Assembly (NCBI RefSeq): GCF_900403705.1
Contig: NZ_OUNR01000020.1
Coordinates: forward strand, 1-64,000
DNA length: 64,000 nt
Direction: 5' to 3'
Source: Nitrospira lenta
GTDB lineage: Bacteria; Nitrospirota; Nitrospiria; Nitrospirales; Nitrospiraceae
This document shows, piece after piece, positions 9,349-17,313 of the stretch. The translations under genes were made by a program, and so were the position numbers. Below the pieces are notes generated by a model. That model made no database searches. It saw only the letters and a list, made by a program, of their open reading frames with translations, and was not told where the DNA came from. Each line of letters begins with the position of its first letter. The stretch's first letter is position 1.

Positions 9349-10187
9349 TACAATCCAATCGTTTCAATCCGCTGCAACTCTTCCGGCGTCAAGGTGAAGT
9401 GATCCGCCGCCAGGTCTTCCTTCATGTGTTCTGGATTCGTGGTTCCCGTCAGCGGCAACATCCCGATCTGCATGGCGAATCGAAAGACAATTTGCGCGAG
9501 CCCAGCCCCGTACTTTACCGCCATTGCGCGCACATCAGGCTCTGTAAAGACCTCACGATTCGCCGTGAGAAGCGAGAAGCCCTGATAAATGATCCGATGT
9601 TCTCGACACAGATCCCGCACCTCTTTGTCCCAACCGAAGGCGGCATAGCAGCGATTCTGTACGACCATCGGCTTGTGCCTGGCCTTGGCACAGAGCAACG
9701 CGAGCTGTTCAGCCGATACATTGCTAATACCGATCATTTTGGCCTTGCCGGAATCGTAGAACGACTCGATTGCCGCCCAGACCTCCCAATCTGCCGCGCC
9801 CAATCCCCTCCTGGAATAGGGCCCGTGCAGGACATAGGAATCGAGATAGTCGGTGTGGAGATGCGACAAAGAACTCTGAAAGGACTGACTGACCTGGGTC
9901 GTAAGATCGGCCGTCGCCTCATAGGGCGTCCGGTGGTCTTGCCCGTCAACCGAGGTAAACTTGGTCTGAAGAAACAGCGCGTCCCGCTTGACCCCTTGCG
10001 TGGCCAAATTGAGTAACGCATCCCCGACCATGGCTTCTTGATAATGAATCAACTGGTTGGCTGTATCGATTGCCGTAAAGCCTGCCGCCACGGCGAGTTG
10101 CACCAACTGGCTCGTGGCCTCTTTCTTCCAGGCCGTGCCGTACATAAATGAGGGAATCGAGATACCGTTATATGCTGTCAACGTCAT
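9348..10187 (-). CDS. Aldo/keto reductase
   Basis: TIM-barrel NADPH-dependent carbonyl reductase. The ATG at 10187 is chosen because AGGAGG lies 7 bases upstream; it gives 279 residues starting MTLTAYNGISIPSFMYGTA. The catalytic tetrad is visible: Asp in AIDTANQ, Tyr in LIHYQEAMVG, Lys in LFLQTKFTS and His in YVLHGPYSR. The C-terminal part has LTGTTNPEHMKEDL, the cofactor-binding segment. Substrate unknown. Cotranscribed with the DUF488 gene. Confidence 0.92.
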   Translation of the reverse strand: MTLTAYNGISIPSFMYGTAWKKEATSQLVQLAVAAGFTAIDTANQLIHYQEAMVGDALLNLATQGVKRDALFLQTKFTSVDGQDHRTPYEATADLTTQVSQSFQSSLSHLHTDYLDSYVLHGPYSRRGLGAADWEVWAAIESFYDSGKAKMIGISNVSAEQLALLCAKARHKPMVVQNRCYAAFGWDKEVRDLCREHRIIYQGFSLLTANREVFTEPDVRAMAVKYGAGLAQIVFRFAMQIGMLPLTGTTNPEHMKEDLAADHFTLTPEELQRIETIGL

Positions 10188-10289
10188 GACATCGCCTCCT
10201 GGGCGCATGCTGACGGAAACCACCCCTCCCTGTCCAGCGGGATCGAGTCCATATCGCAGCCATGCGCCAGACCATCCGGCCGCCGCTTC

Positions 10290-10326
10290 CCATGGGGAGG
10301 CATCTCCCCATGGACTCTGCTATACT
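10290..10326 (+). promoter_or_regulatory. Perfect dyad next to a -10 box
   Basis: CCATGGGGAG, a 4-base gap (gcat) and CTCCCCATGG form a perfect 10+10 palindrome at 10290-10313. Seven bases later is TATACT (10321-10326), a good -10 element. The dyad covers the place where the -35 box would be, a typical operator geometry. The ATG at 10334 would fall about where transcription should begin, so a leaderless message is possible. No protein is implicated directly. Confidence 0.45.
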
Positions 10327-10333
10327 TCACAGC

Positions 10334-10687
10334 ATGTATCGCTGGATTCTGCCTCAGATGCTCATGATCGGCCGGCTCGCGCTCCTGATCTGCTTGTGGA
10401 CCACAAGCGACCGAGTGATTGATCTGGTATTTGAGGAGCCGGACGTGGCGGTCGCCACCGAGGCGTCCGCAGACGAGCCGGATAATGCCGCAGAACACCT
10501 GCTCATGCCATCCGAGCGAACGGTTCACTCACCCTCCGGTACCCTCACCTCGGCCACGGCCACTGACCTAGATACGTGGTCTATAGCCATCTCGGCAGTA
10601 GACCACGCGGCTCCGAGAGCGGCACCGCCGCTGCACACACCTCCTAAAAACACACCCGCTTCCTTTTCCGTACCTCTTCGCATCTAG
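10334..10687 (+). CDS. Small membrane-anchored hypothetical protein
   Basis: 117 residues from the ATG at 10334. The first 30 residues contain one hydrophobic segment (LMIGRLALLICLW). The rest is acidic, then Pro/Ala/Ser/Thr rich, with no recognised domain. Support for coding is modest: a -10 box and palindrome sit just upstream and the reading frame is clean, but no ribosome site is clear. It is followed after 76 bp by the BamA-like gene on the same strand. Confidence 0.4.
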   Translation: MYRWILPQMLMIGRLALLICLWTTSDRVIDLVFEEPDVAVATEASADEPDNAAEHLLMPSERTVHSPSGTLTSATATDLDTWSIAISAVDHAAPRAAPPLHTPPKNTPASFSVPLRI

Positions 10688-10763
10688 ACCCATCCGGCGT
10701 CTCCACGCTCGCGCTCGTCTCGTTGATCGACGGGCGCTTTCTTCCTAACCACGGAGGCCTGTG

Positions 10764-12071
10764 ATGCGGCATGCGTATGCCTTTTTAGGTTCCTCACCTA
10801 TTCGCGTTCGGTTTTGGCTCGCGTTGAGCCTCATATGGACACTGAACTACCTGACCGTATTCAACGTGGCCCTCGCTGCCCAAGACACGGCAAACGACGA
10901 CATCGTCTCGATCACTACGGTCCAGATCGAAGGACTCGTCCATACGGAACAAGCCACCATTCTTCGGCTGCTGCCTCGGCCCTTACCAGCCGAATTCACC
11001 CGCGCTGAGATCGAAGAATTTGAGCGGCGTGTGCGCAACCTGAGCCTCTTCGATCACGTGCAGGTTACGCGCGACGGCCGCTCGCTGACGGTTGCCGCCC
11101 AGGAAAAGATCACTCTGGCGCCGATCCTGAATTTTACGAGCGGCAGCAGCACAAAGGATCTGAACGCCACCATCGGCCTGGTGGAATACAACCTGTTCGG
11201 CACCGGCACGCAACTCGGCGGGCAGTTCAATTACAGCCAACGCGGACCGAACGTCGATCTATGGATCTCACAACATGGCTTTGAGCCGGATCGGTGGGCC
11301 AAAGAGATCAAAGGCTCGTATAACGTGAACGGCATCCGGTTTGCCGACTCCACGACAACCTGGACGCGGAACCGGTTCGGGGGCGAGTTGGAACTGAAGG
11401 GACCATACCTGTATGGCTCGCCATTGCGGTATGAAGTGGTCCTGAAAGCGTACCGCGAGCAGATCGAGGACCTGAACGGTGCCCGCCGCCCGCCCAACGG
11501 ATACTATGTCGGCGTGATTCCTGAACTGACATGGGACAAATACCACTGGCACGATCTGGTGCCGAGCGGGTATCGCATCGCGCTCGAACTGCGACCCGGC
11601 TTCATGTTCGGCGCCAATCAGCAGCGCCATGAAGCCAAATTGCGCTACCTCCAGGGCATCCCCATGGGGGCCACCACCGTATTCATGATCAACAGCGTAG
11701 CGGAGGCCGTAAACAACAGCGGAAACCCCAATCATAGCCTCTTGCTCGGGAGCATCGCGGGCGTGCGGGGACTGTCCGACAATCTGTATCGCAATCGCGC
11801 ACAGGCCTACGCCAATCTGGAAATCCGGCACGCCATTTCAGTCGCACCACGCTGGGCCGTACAAGGCGTCCTGTTCTCTGACTTCGGCACATTTCAATCA
11901 TTCAACGAGGACGGCACACTTCACGACTGGCGGAGAGCAATCAATGTGGGAACCGGTATACGCGTCGTCCCCACGTTTCTCTCCAATACCCTCTTGCGGG
12001 TTGACGTGGGCCATCTTTTCTCACCAAATCACAACACGCTGGTGCAGATCGGCATCACTCAGTATTTCTAG
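10764..12071 (+). CDS. BamA/TamA-like outer-membrane barrel protein (Omp85 family)
   Basis: 435 residues. GGAGG ends 6 bases before the ATG at 10764, which is preferred to the adjacent GTG at 10761. An N-terminal hydrophobic signal (to about residue 38) is followed by a single POTRA-like module (about 45-115: VQIEGLVHTEQATILRLL, then VRNLSLFDHVQV). The rest is beta-barrel strands. GVRGL followed by RNRAQAYANLEIRH matches the conserved VRG loop-6 region of Omp85 proteins. With one POTRA it is shorter than BamA (five) or TamA (three), so it is more likely an accessory Omp85 member or small translocator. Confidence 0.75.
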   Translation: MRHAYAFLGSSPIRVRFWLALSLIWTLNYLTVFNVALAAQDTANDDIVSITTVQIEGLVHTEQATILRLLPRPLPAEFTRAEIEEFERRVRNLSLFDHVQVTRDGRSLTVAAQEKITLAPILNFTSGSSTKDLNATIGLVEYNLFGTGTQLGGQFNYSQRGPNVDLWISQHGFEPDRWAKEIKGSYNVNGIRFADSTTTWTRNRFGGELELKGPYLYGSPLRYEVVLKAYREQIEDLNGARRPPNGYYVGVIPELTWDKYHWHDLVPSGYRIALELRPGFMFGANQQRHEAKLRYLQGIPMGATTVFMINSVAEAVNNSGNPNHSLLLGSIAGVRGLSDNLYRNRAQAYANLEIRHAISVAPRWAVQGVLFSDFGTFQSFNEDGTLHDWRRAINVGTGIRVVPTFLSNTLLRVDVGHLFSPNHNTLVQIGITQYF

Positions 12072-12174
12072 TCGGGGCATGAAATGGTACGGCGAAGCGT
12101 CCATGACTGTTGTTCCAAACCGCCGGCAGAGCTGCTAGAGTGCGGCGCACGCGAACAATACAGAGCAAACGACT

Positions 12175-12489
12175 ATGGACAGCGACGAAACACTTCCCCT
12201 TGTCGAACTGAGAGTCACCCAGGGCTACAGCCAGGCCAACCCCTGGGTGATCCAGGCGATCTCCGGATTCTTATCGGCCTATTTTATGGAATACCCAGGC
12301 TTTCGGGTTCTGAGACACGCCGATGAAGCTGCGTCGGGTATGCACGTGTGGACCTGTGAAATTCCCACTTCCCTGAAAGTGCCTCGCCTGCTCAAACGGC
12401 TGCAAGCCGACATCCCGCCATCTACGGTGACTCCACCAAGCGAAACAGCCCCGTCACCAGCGCAATACATCATCGATACCGCCATCTGA
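12175..12489 (+). CDS. Hypothetical protein, 104 aa
   Basis: Clean reading frame from ATG, rich in ordinary cytoplasmic-protein composition: LVELRVTQGYSQANPWVIQ, then a middle segment with HVWTCEIP and a Pro/Ser-rich tail. No signal peptide, no known motif. The intergenic position on the same strand as its neighbours and the lack of a competing gene support it, but the family is not recognised. Confidence 0.5.
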   Translation: MDSDETLPLVELRVTQGYSQANPWVIQAISGFLSAYFMEYPGFRVLRHADEAASGMHVWTCEIPTSLKVPRLLKRLQADIPPSTVTPPSETAPSPAQYIIDTAI

Positions 12490-12694
12490 TTTTCGCAAGC
12501 CCTTCTCCCTGCAGCGACAAACCCGCATCACTGCCAACCCGCCGATAGGCCTTACCCTGTAGTTGCCCAGCCTATTGGGATTGTGTAAAAGTTATCTACA
12601 TCTTCTGACATCACCATCGCTGGTCGGCACCTGGAGTTCAGAAATCCGGTCGCCCTTAGGGTGATGCCGTTAACAACACAAGCCTGGAGCGTTC

Positions 12695-13039
12695 ATGGCA
12701 CTGTCGATGCGCAGCAAGGTACTTCTTCTGAGTTTGAGTTTATGGTCCCTGAGGAGCGGCGTAGCTCTCGCGACTTCGTTTTGTGCCGTCTACCCATGGG
12801 GGCAAGAATGTACCTTTACCAATTATGACGCCTGTGTTGCCGCGGCCGGCAGCGACGGCGGATGCATCTTCAATCCTCAACAGGAAACGCCGCCTTCCGA
12901 TAACAAAGCTTTTTGCCTCGTGACGGATTCTTACTCAAAATGTGTATTCGATGATGCGCCGCCTTGCCGCCTGGCGGCCAACATAGAAAACATCCAAGGC
13001 TCGACCAATGCCGAATGCCGGGAAAATCCAAATCATTAA
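12695..13039 (+). CDS. Secreted Cys-rich protein, DUF3551-like
   Basis: 114 residues with a signal peptide (about 1-26, ending in ALA). The mature part begins FCAVYPWGQECTF, followed by YDACVAAAGSDGGCIFNP, which matches the pattern of DUF3551 proteins: a short exported domain with spaced Cys likely to form disulfides. Eight further Cys positions are scattered to the C terminus. GGAG lies 6 bases before the ATG. Function unknown. Confidence 0.7.
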   Translation: MALSMRSKVLLLSLSLWSLRSGVALATSFCAVYPWGQECTFTNYDACVAAAGSDGGCIFNPQQETPPSDNKAFCLVTDSYSKCVFDDAPPCRLAANIENIQGSTNAECRENPNH

Positions 13040-13121
13040 TCACCCCTATCGCTGAGACGCATGACACCTCCAGGCAGCCATCAGAGCCGAAGGTCATGGC
13101 AGAAGGGAACACAACGACATA

Positions 13122-13772
13122 ATGGTCAGATATCTACTCATCGCAATGACGATTGGACTCTTGGGCGCGGGAGGTTGTGCATCGTCGGGGCTTACCGTGG
13201 CAACCAGTTCAGACCCCGTCACAGATTTCTCCGTATTTCGGACGGTGGCGTACTCAGGGATTTCCGATAGAGGGCGGGAAGTCGGCCCGTCAGACTCTTC
13301 ACCGATCCGACTGCGCATCAAGAACATGGTTCATGACCAATTAGTTGCCAAGGGAATCCAAGAGGTTGAACTGAAAGAGCACCCCCAGCTCCTCTTGCAT
13401 CTATTTTATGGCGTCAAAGACTTAATCCGCGTGCAACAGCACTACACCGACGCGTATTCCTACGGTGAGCCTGGTGTCTATGGGAGACTGGGCTCCTATG
13501 ACTATCCCGACGAGGCCTACGGGCTCTATGGCCTCCAAGGGCGAACCTATACGTATCATGACGGTACCTGGGTGCCTGTCCCGCTAAGTTACGAGACAAC
13601 GCATGAGGACTATGAAGGGACGTTGATTATTGACTTGGCTGAAGCGCCCACTCACAAGCTGGTATGGCGGGCGGTGATTCGAGGAATATTGAAAGATAGC
13701 TTGGAGCAGAACATGGAACGGGAAGGTCAGGGAATTGCCACCGCCTTCAAGGACTATCCGCCCCAGCGCTGA
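13122..13772 (+). CDS. DUF4136-type lipoprotein
   Basis: 216 residues. The signal sequence ends in a lipobox-like GAGGC (Cys 19). Mature features match DUF4136 proteins: a V..SSDPVTDFSVFRTVAY strand near the N terminus, an inner Tyr/Gly-rich insert (YGEPGVYGRLGSYDYPDEA), and EGTLIIDLAEAPTHKLVWRAV near the C terminus, the family's most conserved segment. Probably periplasm-facing and outer-membrane anchored. No operon partner: the next gene is on the other strand. Confidence 0.8.
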   Translation: MVRYLLIAMTIGLLGAGGCASSGLTVATSSDPVTDFSVFRTVAYSGISDRGREVGPSDSSPIRLRIKNMVHDQLVAKGIQEVELKEHPQLLLHLFYGVKDLIRVQQHYTDAYSYGEPGVYGRLGSYDYPDEAYGLYGLQGRTYTYHDGTWVPVPLSYETTHEDYEGTLIIDLAEAPTHKLVWRAVIRGILKDSLEQNMEREGQGIATAFKDYPPQR

Positions 13773-13811
13773 TAGGGGCAACTCGCCGAGCCCTGCGACA
13801 GCGTTGCTAGA

Positions 13812-13940
13812 TTACCGGCGAGGCTGGAACCACTCCAACACGCGCTCACAGGCGGCTTCGAGCGGGCGGTCGGCCATGACGGCAATGCCGGCCACAGCAA
13901 GAAGAGTCATCACCAAACTAGTTTCGTCAAAGTCAGTCAT
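13812..13940 (-). CDS. Small protein, 42 aa
   Basis: A short minus-strand frame beginning MTDFDETSLVMTLLAVAG and ending in WFQPRR. It is preceded by AGGAGG 8 bases before the ATG, one of the best ribosome sites in the window. The middle (LVMTLLAVAGIAVMA) is moderately hydrophobic and could be a single membrane helix. Two hairpins lie upstream of it, between it and the helicase gene. Unknown function; the strong ribosome site is the main argument that it is real. Confidence 0.55.
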   Translation of the reverse strand: MTDFDETSLVMTLLAVAGIAVMADRPLEAACERVLEWFQPRR

Positions 13941-13993
13941 GGGGAGCGCCTCCTGTTGAGACGTACCCTATCTCACTTGTCGGCAACACGGTA

Positions 13994-14054
13994 GTCCCCG
14001 AAAGAGGGGACCAGTTAAACCCAACGACAATCCACTCCCCCTCCTTTCGAGGGG
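13994..14054 (-). terminator. Two hairpins downstream of the DEAD-box helicase gene
   Basis: GTCCCC/GGGGAC (13994-13999 with 14006-14011, loop 6) and CCCCTC/GAGGGG (14038-14043 with 14049-14054, loop 5). They lie 19-79 bases after the helicase stop on the minus strand. Neither has a clear T-run, so termination efficiency is uncertain. Confidence 0.4.
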
Positions 14055-14072
14055 TGAGCGGTCGTCTCGTAT

Positions 14073-15839
14073 TTAATCGCGGAAGAGTCTCACGGCCACC
14101 TTCTGACCCTTGATCCTCGTGCGGCCCAATGCTTCGATCACGTCGCGCGCCATGGATTCAGGAACTTCCACGAGCGAAAAGCGTTCTTCGATTTCGACGC
14201 CGCCGATCTGAGCGGATCCCAGCTTGGCTTCATTCGCAATCGCACCCACCAAATCCCCCGGCCTGATACCTGCGGCACGGCCAGCGCCGATGTAGATCCG
14301 TGCGGAGTTCGGCGTGCGACCGCCGGTCGGGCGCGCACTTGGACGACCCTGTCCCTCCCTGGGGCGAACCCCGCGCGACATCTCTCCTCCGGACATCGGC
14401 GACGGACGCCGCATCCCCGGACGAGCATAGTCCGGACGGGAATAGTCCGGCACTCGGGCTTGCACGGAAGGAATCTCCTGCTCTTCCGCATCGCCGCCTT
14501 GCGCCTGATGCGCCAGCTTCACCGCTGCCGCCGCGACATCGACCAATTCAAAATCTTTGGCCAGCACCGTGACGACCGAACGGAAATGTTCCACATCACC
14601 AGCGGCCAGCAGCTCTCGAATCGACGTCAGCGTCCGTTCGATCCGCTTGGTCCGCAGATCGGCCACGCTCGGCACTTGGGCGACAACAATTTTCGCCTTG
14701 GTCAACTGTTCGATATTCCGCAGCAACCGGTGCTCGCGCGGTTCGACGATGGTAATCGCCTCCCCTTCGCGGCCGGCCCGGCCGGTGCGGCCGATCCGAT
14801 GCACGTACACTTCGGGGGAAGACGGCAAGTCGTAATTCACCACATGCGAGACGCTCGGAATATCCAAGCCGCGCGCCGCGACGTCCGTGGCCACCAGAAT
14901 TTGCGTTTGCCCGGACTTAAACGCGGTCATGACGCGGTCCCGCTGCGGCTGGCTCATGCCGCCATGAATCGCTTCCGCGCGATAATCCCGTCCCGCCAAA
15001 CCGGCCGTCAGTTCATCGACCTCCAACCGGGTCCGGCAGAAGACCAGCGCCGATTTCGGAGCCGCCAGATCCAGCACCCGTATCAAGGCCGCCACTTTGT
15101 AGGGACGATTCACCACATACGCTGTTTGCAGCACACGCGGCGCCGCTCCGGCCTTAACCAATTCTTTGGCAATCTTGATCTCGACCGGATTTTTCAGATG
15201 ACGATGGGCGATCGACGCAATGCGCGGCGGCATCGTGGCGGAAAACAGCGCCGTCTGCCGCTCCGGGGGCGTCTGGGTCAGAATTGCCTCCAGATCGTCG
15301 GCAAAACCCATATCCAACATTTCATCCGCTTCGTCCAGCACCACCATCTGCACATGCTTCAGCTGCAGCGTGTTCCGTCGAATATGGTCGAGCGCCCGCC
15401 CAGGCGTGGCCACCACGACATCCACTCCGCGCTTCAGCGCATAGAGTTGCGGCCCGATCGCCTGGCCGCCGTACACCGCCAACACCGAAATCCGCAGCTC
15501 CTTGCCGTACCGCTGCATCGCTTCGCCGACCTGAATCGCCAGCTCGCGCGTCGGCACCAGAATCAGGGCCGCCGGGCGCTGCTTCGCGCCATGCGCCAGC
15601 CGCTGCAACATCGGCAAGGCAAACGAGGCGGTCTTCCCGGTTCCGGTGGCCGCCTGCCCCAACAGATCGCGGCCGGCCAATAACGGAGGAATGGACTCCC
15701 GTTGAATCGGCGTGGGCTCTTCATACCCCAGCGTATCCAGTGTCGCCAGCAACGAGCCTTCAAGGCCGAGCGCGGCGAAGCCGGGAGAAAACCCATGAAC
15801 GGAGGGGGCAGTGGACGGCTCAGTGTGATCGGATTTCAT
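14073..15839 (-). CDS. deaD: DEAD-box RNA helicase with DbpA-type RNA-binding tail (DeaD/CsdA-like)
   Basis: 588 residues from the ATG at 15839 (MKSDHTEPSTAP); the longer frame upstream is rejected because it runs into a repeat element. Motifs in order: GYEEPTPIQ (Q motif), ATGTGKT (I), PTRELA (Ia), TPGR (Ib), VLDEADEML (II), SAT (III), VATDVAARGLDIP (V) and HRIGRTGRAG (VI). The last 75 residues (RIYIGAGRAAGIRPGDLVGA...) form the DbpA RNA-recognition fold found in DeaD/CsdA and DbpA. Roles are likely ribosome assembly or cold-related RNA unwinding. A Pro/Gly/Arg-rich linker precedes the tail. Confidence 0.93.
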   Translation of the reverse strand: MKSDHTEPSTAPSVHGFSPGFAALGLEGSLLATLDTLGYEEPTPIQRESIPPLLAGRDLLGQAATGTGKTASFALPMLQRLAHGAKQRPAALILVPTRELAIQVGEAMQRYGKELRISVLAVYGGQAIGPQLYALKRGVDVVVATPGRALDHIRRNTLQLKHVQMVVLDEADEMLDMGFADDLEAILTQTPPERQTALFSATMPPRIASIAHRHLKNPVEIKIAKELVKAGAAPRVLQTAYVVNRPYKVAALIRVLDLAAPKSALVFCRTRLEVDELTAGLAGRDYRAEAIHGGMSQPQRDRVMTAFKSGQTQILVATDVAARGLDIPSVSHVVNYDLPSSPEVYVHRIGRTGRAGREGEAITIVEPREHRLLRNIEQLTKAKIVVAQVPSVADLRTKRIERTLTSIRELLAAGDVEHFRSVVTVLAKDFELVDVAAAAVKLAHQAQGGDAEEQEIPSVQARVPDYSRPDYARPGMRRPSPMSGGEMSRGVRPREGQGRPSARPTGGRTPNSARIYIGAGRAAGIRPGDLVGAIANEAKLGSAQIGGVEIEERFSLVEVPESMARDVIEALGRTRIKGQKVAVRLFRD

Positions 15840-15870
15840 ATAGCCTAGGCGGCACCTTTCTGGTGTGAGC

Positions 15871-15990
15871 AGGATGCTGAACAAGTCCGCCAGCGGCGTT
15901 CTCGCTTCACTCAGAGGCTCGACGTACCGACCGGTACGCCTCGCCACTTCGTTGGCTGCGGCCTGGCTGGACAGCCTTGTTGAGCATCCT
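15871..15990. repeat. Inverted-repeat element, copy 1
   Basis: 120 bp bounded by AGGATGCTGAACAAG and its near-complement CTTGTTGAGCATCCT, with an inner palindrome GTACCGACCGGTAC. The reverse complement aligns along its whole length with the element at 61417-61546. It sits in the leader of the helicase gene, between the pyrophosphatase stop and the helicase start. It has no coding capacity. The form fits a MITE or REP-like mobile palindrome. Confidence 0.8.
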
Positions 15991-16066
15991 GAAATTGCGC
16001 TGAACTCAGCTCCATGCTGAAGCTCGTCGCTCTATGTCTGGCAGCGGCCGAGTTGTCCGCTGCCTG

Positions 16067-16750
16067 TTAGACCGACATGTGCTTGGGCCACAACGACTCA
16101 AGCTCAGGAAACTTTTTACGATAATCGGCGTGACTGGCGTGAATGACTTTCATCGCTTCTTCGCGCCCATACACGCTGGTAATCTCGACTTTGTGTTGCA
16201 CCGAACCCGGCGCCATCTTGTAGGTCAAGAAGTAATGTTGCAACCGGTCGATCAAGGCGATCGGACAATCGCCGATATCTTTGAAATCGCCGTAGGCCGC
16301 ATCATCCTTCATCACCGCGATAATCTTGTCGTCGGCTTCGCCGCCGTCGGCCATGCTGAATCCCCCGATGGGAATCGCCGTGAGTAAGATATCGCTATGG
16401 GCGATCGTCTTCTCCGTCAGGACGCAAATGTCCAACGGATCGCCGTCGCCGACCATATTCTTCCGCTTTGCCCGCTTGCCGAACAGCCCGGCCACTTTTT
16501 CGCCGCAATAGGTTTGCGGAATAAGTCCGTAATACACCGGACAGAAGTTAGAAAACCGCTGCGGACGATCTACCTTCAAAAATCCGCTGTCCTTATCGAC
16601 TTCGTATTTCACGGTGTCGGTCGGCACAATCTCGATATAGGTCGTCACCACGTCCGGCGCCTGCTCCCCGATCGACACGCCGTGCCACGGATGCGCCTTG
16701 AACATCAAACCCATCAATCGCTGAATTGGATCCATCCCCGAACGCCCCAT
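16067..16750 (-). CDS. ppa: Inorganic pyrophosphatase, family I
   Basis: Hydrolyses pyrophosphate from biosynthetic reactions; cytoplasmic. 227 residues. Family I signatures: KYEVDKDSGFLKVDRP near residue 48-63, YYGLIPQTYCGEK near 73-85, and the metal-binding DGDPLDICVLTE near 101-112. An AGGAGGAG ribosome site lies just before the ATG. The protein is somewhat longer than the 175-residue E. coli type and closer to the ~220-residue bacterial group with an extended N terminus. Confidence 0.93.
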   Translation of the reverse strand: MGRSGMDPIQRLMGLMFKAHPWHGVSIGEQAPDVVTTYIEIVPTDTVKYEVDKDSGFLKVDRPQRFSNFCPVYYGLIPQTYCGEKVAGLFGKRAKRKNMVGDGDPLDICVLTEKTIAHSDILLTAIPIGGFSMADGGEADDKIIAVMKDDAAYGDFKDIGDCPIALIDRLQHYFLTYKMAPGSVQHKVEITSVYGREEAMKVIHASHADYRKKFPELESLWPKHMSV

Positions 16751-17043
16751 CGACTCCTCCTGAGCTGAATGCTAATACCCACGCGCCGGCATAGGCCGAA
16801 CGCAGTTGCCTCAACTGAGTACACGATGCTGAATGAGAGACCGTGAAACGGATCGCGCGGCCGGCCGGTTCCGCACTCATCGACAGCCGCAGGCACGAAC
16901 CGGCCCGGCAGCTGACTCGCTCCACGCCGCAGACCGAAGCCTGCGCGCCCGAGCGGCAGCATACGTAGGCCGCCTACCAGCAACAAGATGCGGAACGGTC
17001 TCTTTCGCAGAGGACAACGAACAACGGACAGGAGGATAAACGG

Positions 17044-17244
17044 CTAGTCGTCTTCAGGCAGTTGAATCGGTCCGGCCCATTCCCCTTTGGCCAGCGCCAC
17101 TTCCTGATACCCGCCATCAGGCCACTGAAACTGTCCGACCTGGTCCACTTCCACGATAAACGGGTCGGCCTCATGCGCCGCTCCCCGAAACCAATACCAT
17201 CCAGCCACTCTCGGCTTGTCGAGAGTCCACTGATAGCCCGCCAT
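17044..17244 (-). CDS. Small protein, 66 aa (hidden in a longer antisense frame)
   Basis: The start is set at the ATG giving MAGYQWTLDKPRVAGWYWFR, 66 residues. GGATCGAGGAG is just upstream. The aromatic-rich pattern P..AGWYWFRG..HEADPFIVEVD..GQFQWPDGG looks like a compact beta fold and resembles DUF551-like small proteins. The frame continues upstream antisense to hrpB, but that part is not protein-like. It is divergent from hrpB with 69 bp between starts. Function unknown. Confidence 0.65.
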   Translation of the reverse strand: MAGYQWTLDKPRVAGWYWFRGAAHEADPFIVEVDQVGQFQWPDGGYQEVALAKGEWAGPIQLPEDD

Positions 17245-17313
17245 CTCCTCGATCCTCTCGTGCTTCCCCACGCGGTCTGCTACAGTCTGCTCCACGTGAG
17301 GTTGCACCCTATC

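Noticed and set aside
14460-15683. 407-codon plus-strand frame opposite the helicase
   Set aside because: His/Arg/Gln-rich shadow of a clear helicase gene, as expected from GC-rich coding DNA.
15840-15947. 36-codon extension of the DEAD-box helicase
   Set aside because: It reads through the inverted-repeat element and has no helicase-like pattern.
16751-17043. Short frames in the gap upstream of the pyrophosphatase gene
   Set aside because: Arg/Gly/Pro-rich translations on both strands with no ribosome site; nothing I can support as a gene.
17062-17313. 84-codon N-terminal extension of HrpB
   Set aside because: It overlaps the better supported divergent 66-aa gene, and the HrpB family begins near MSRLPIEDVL.
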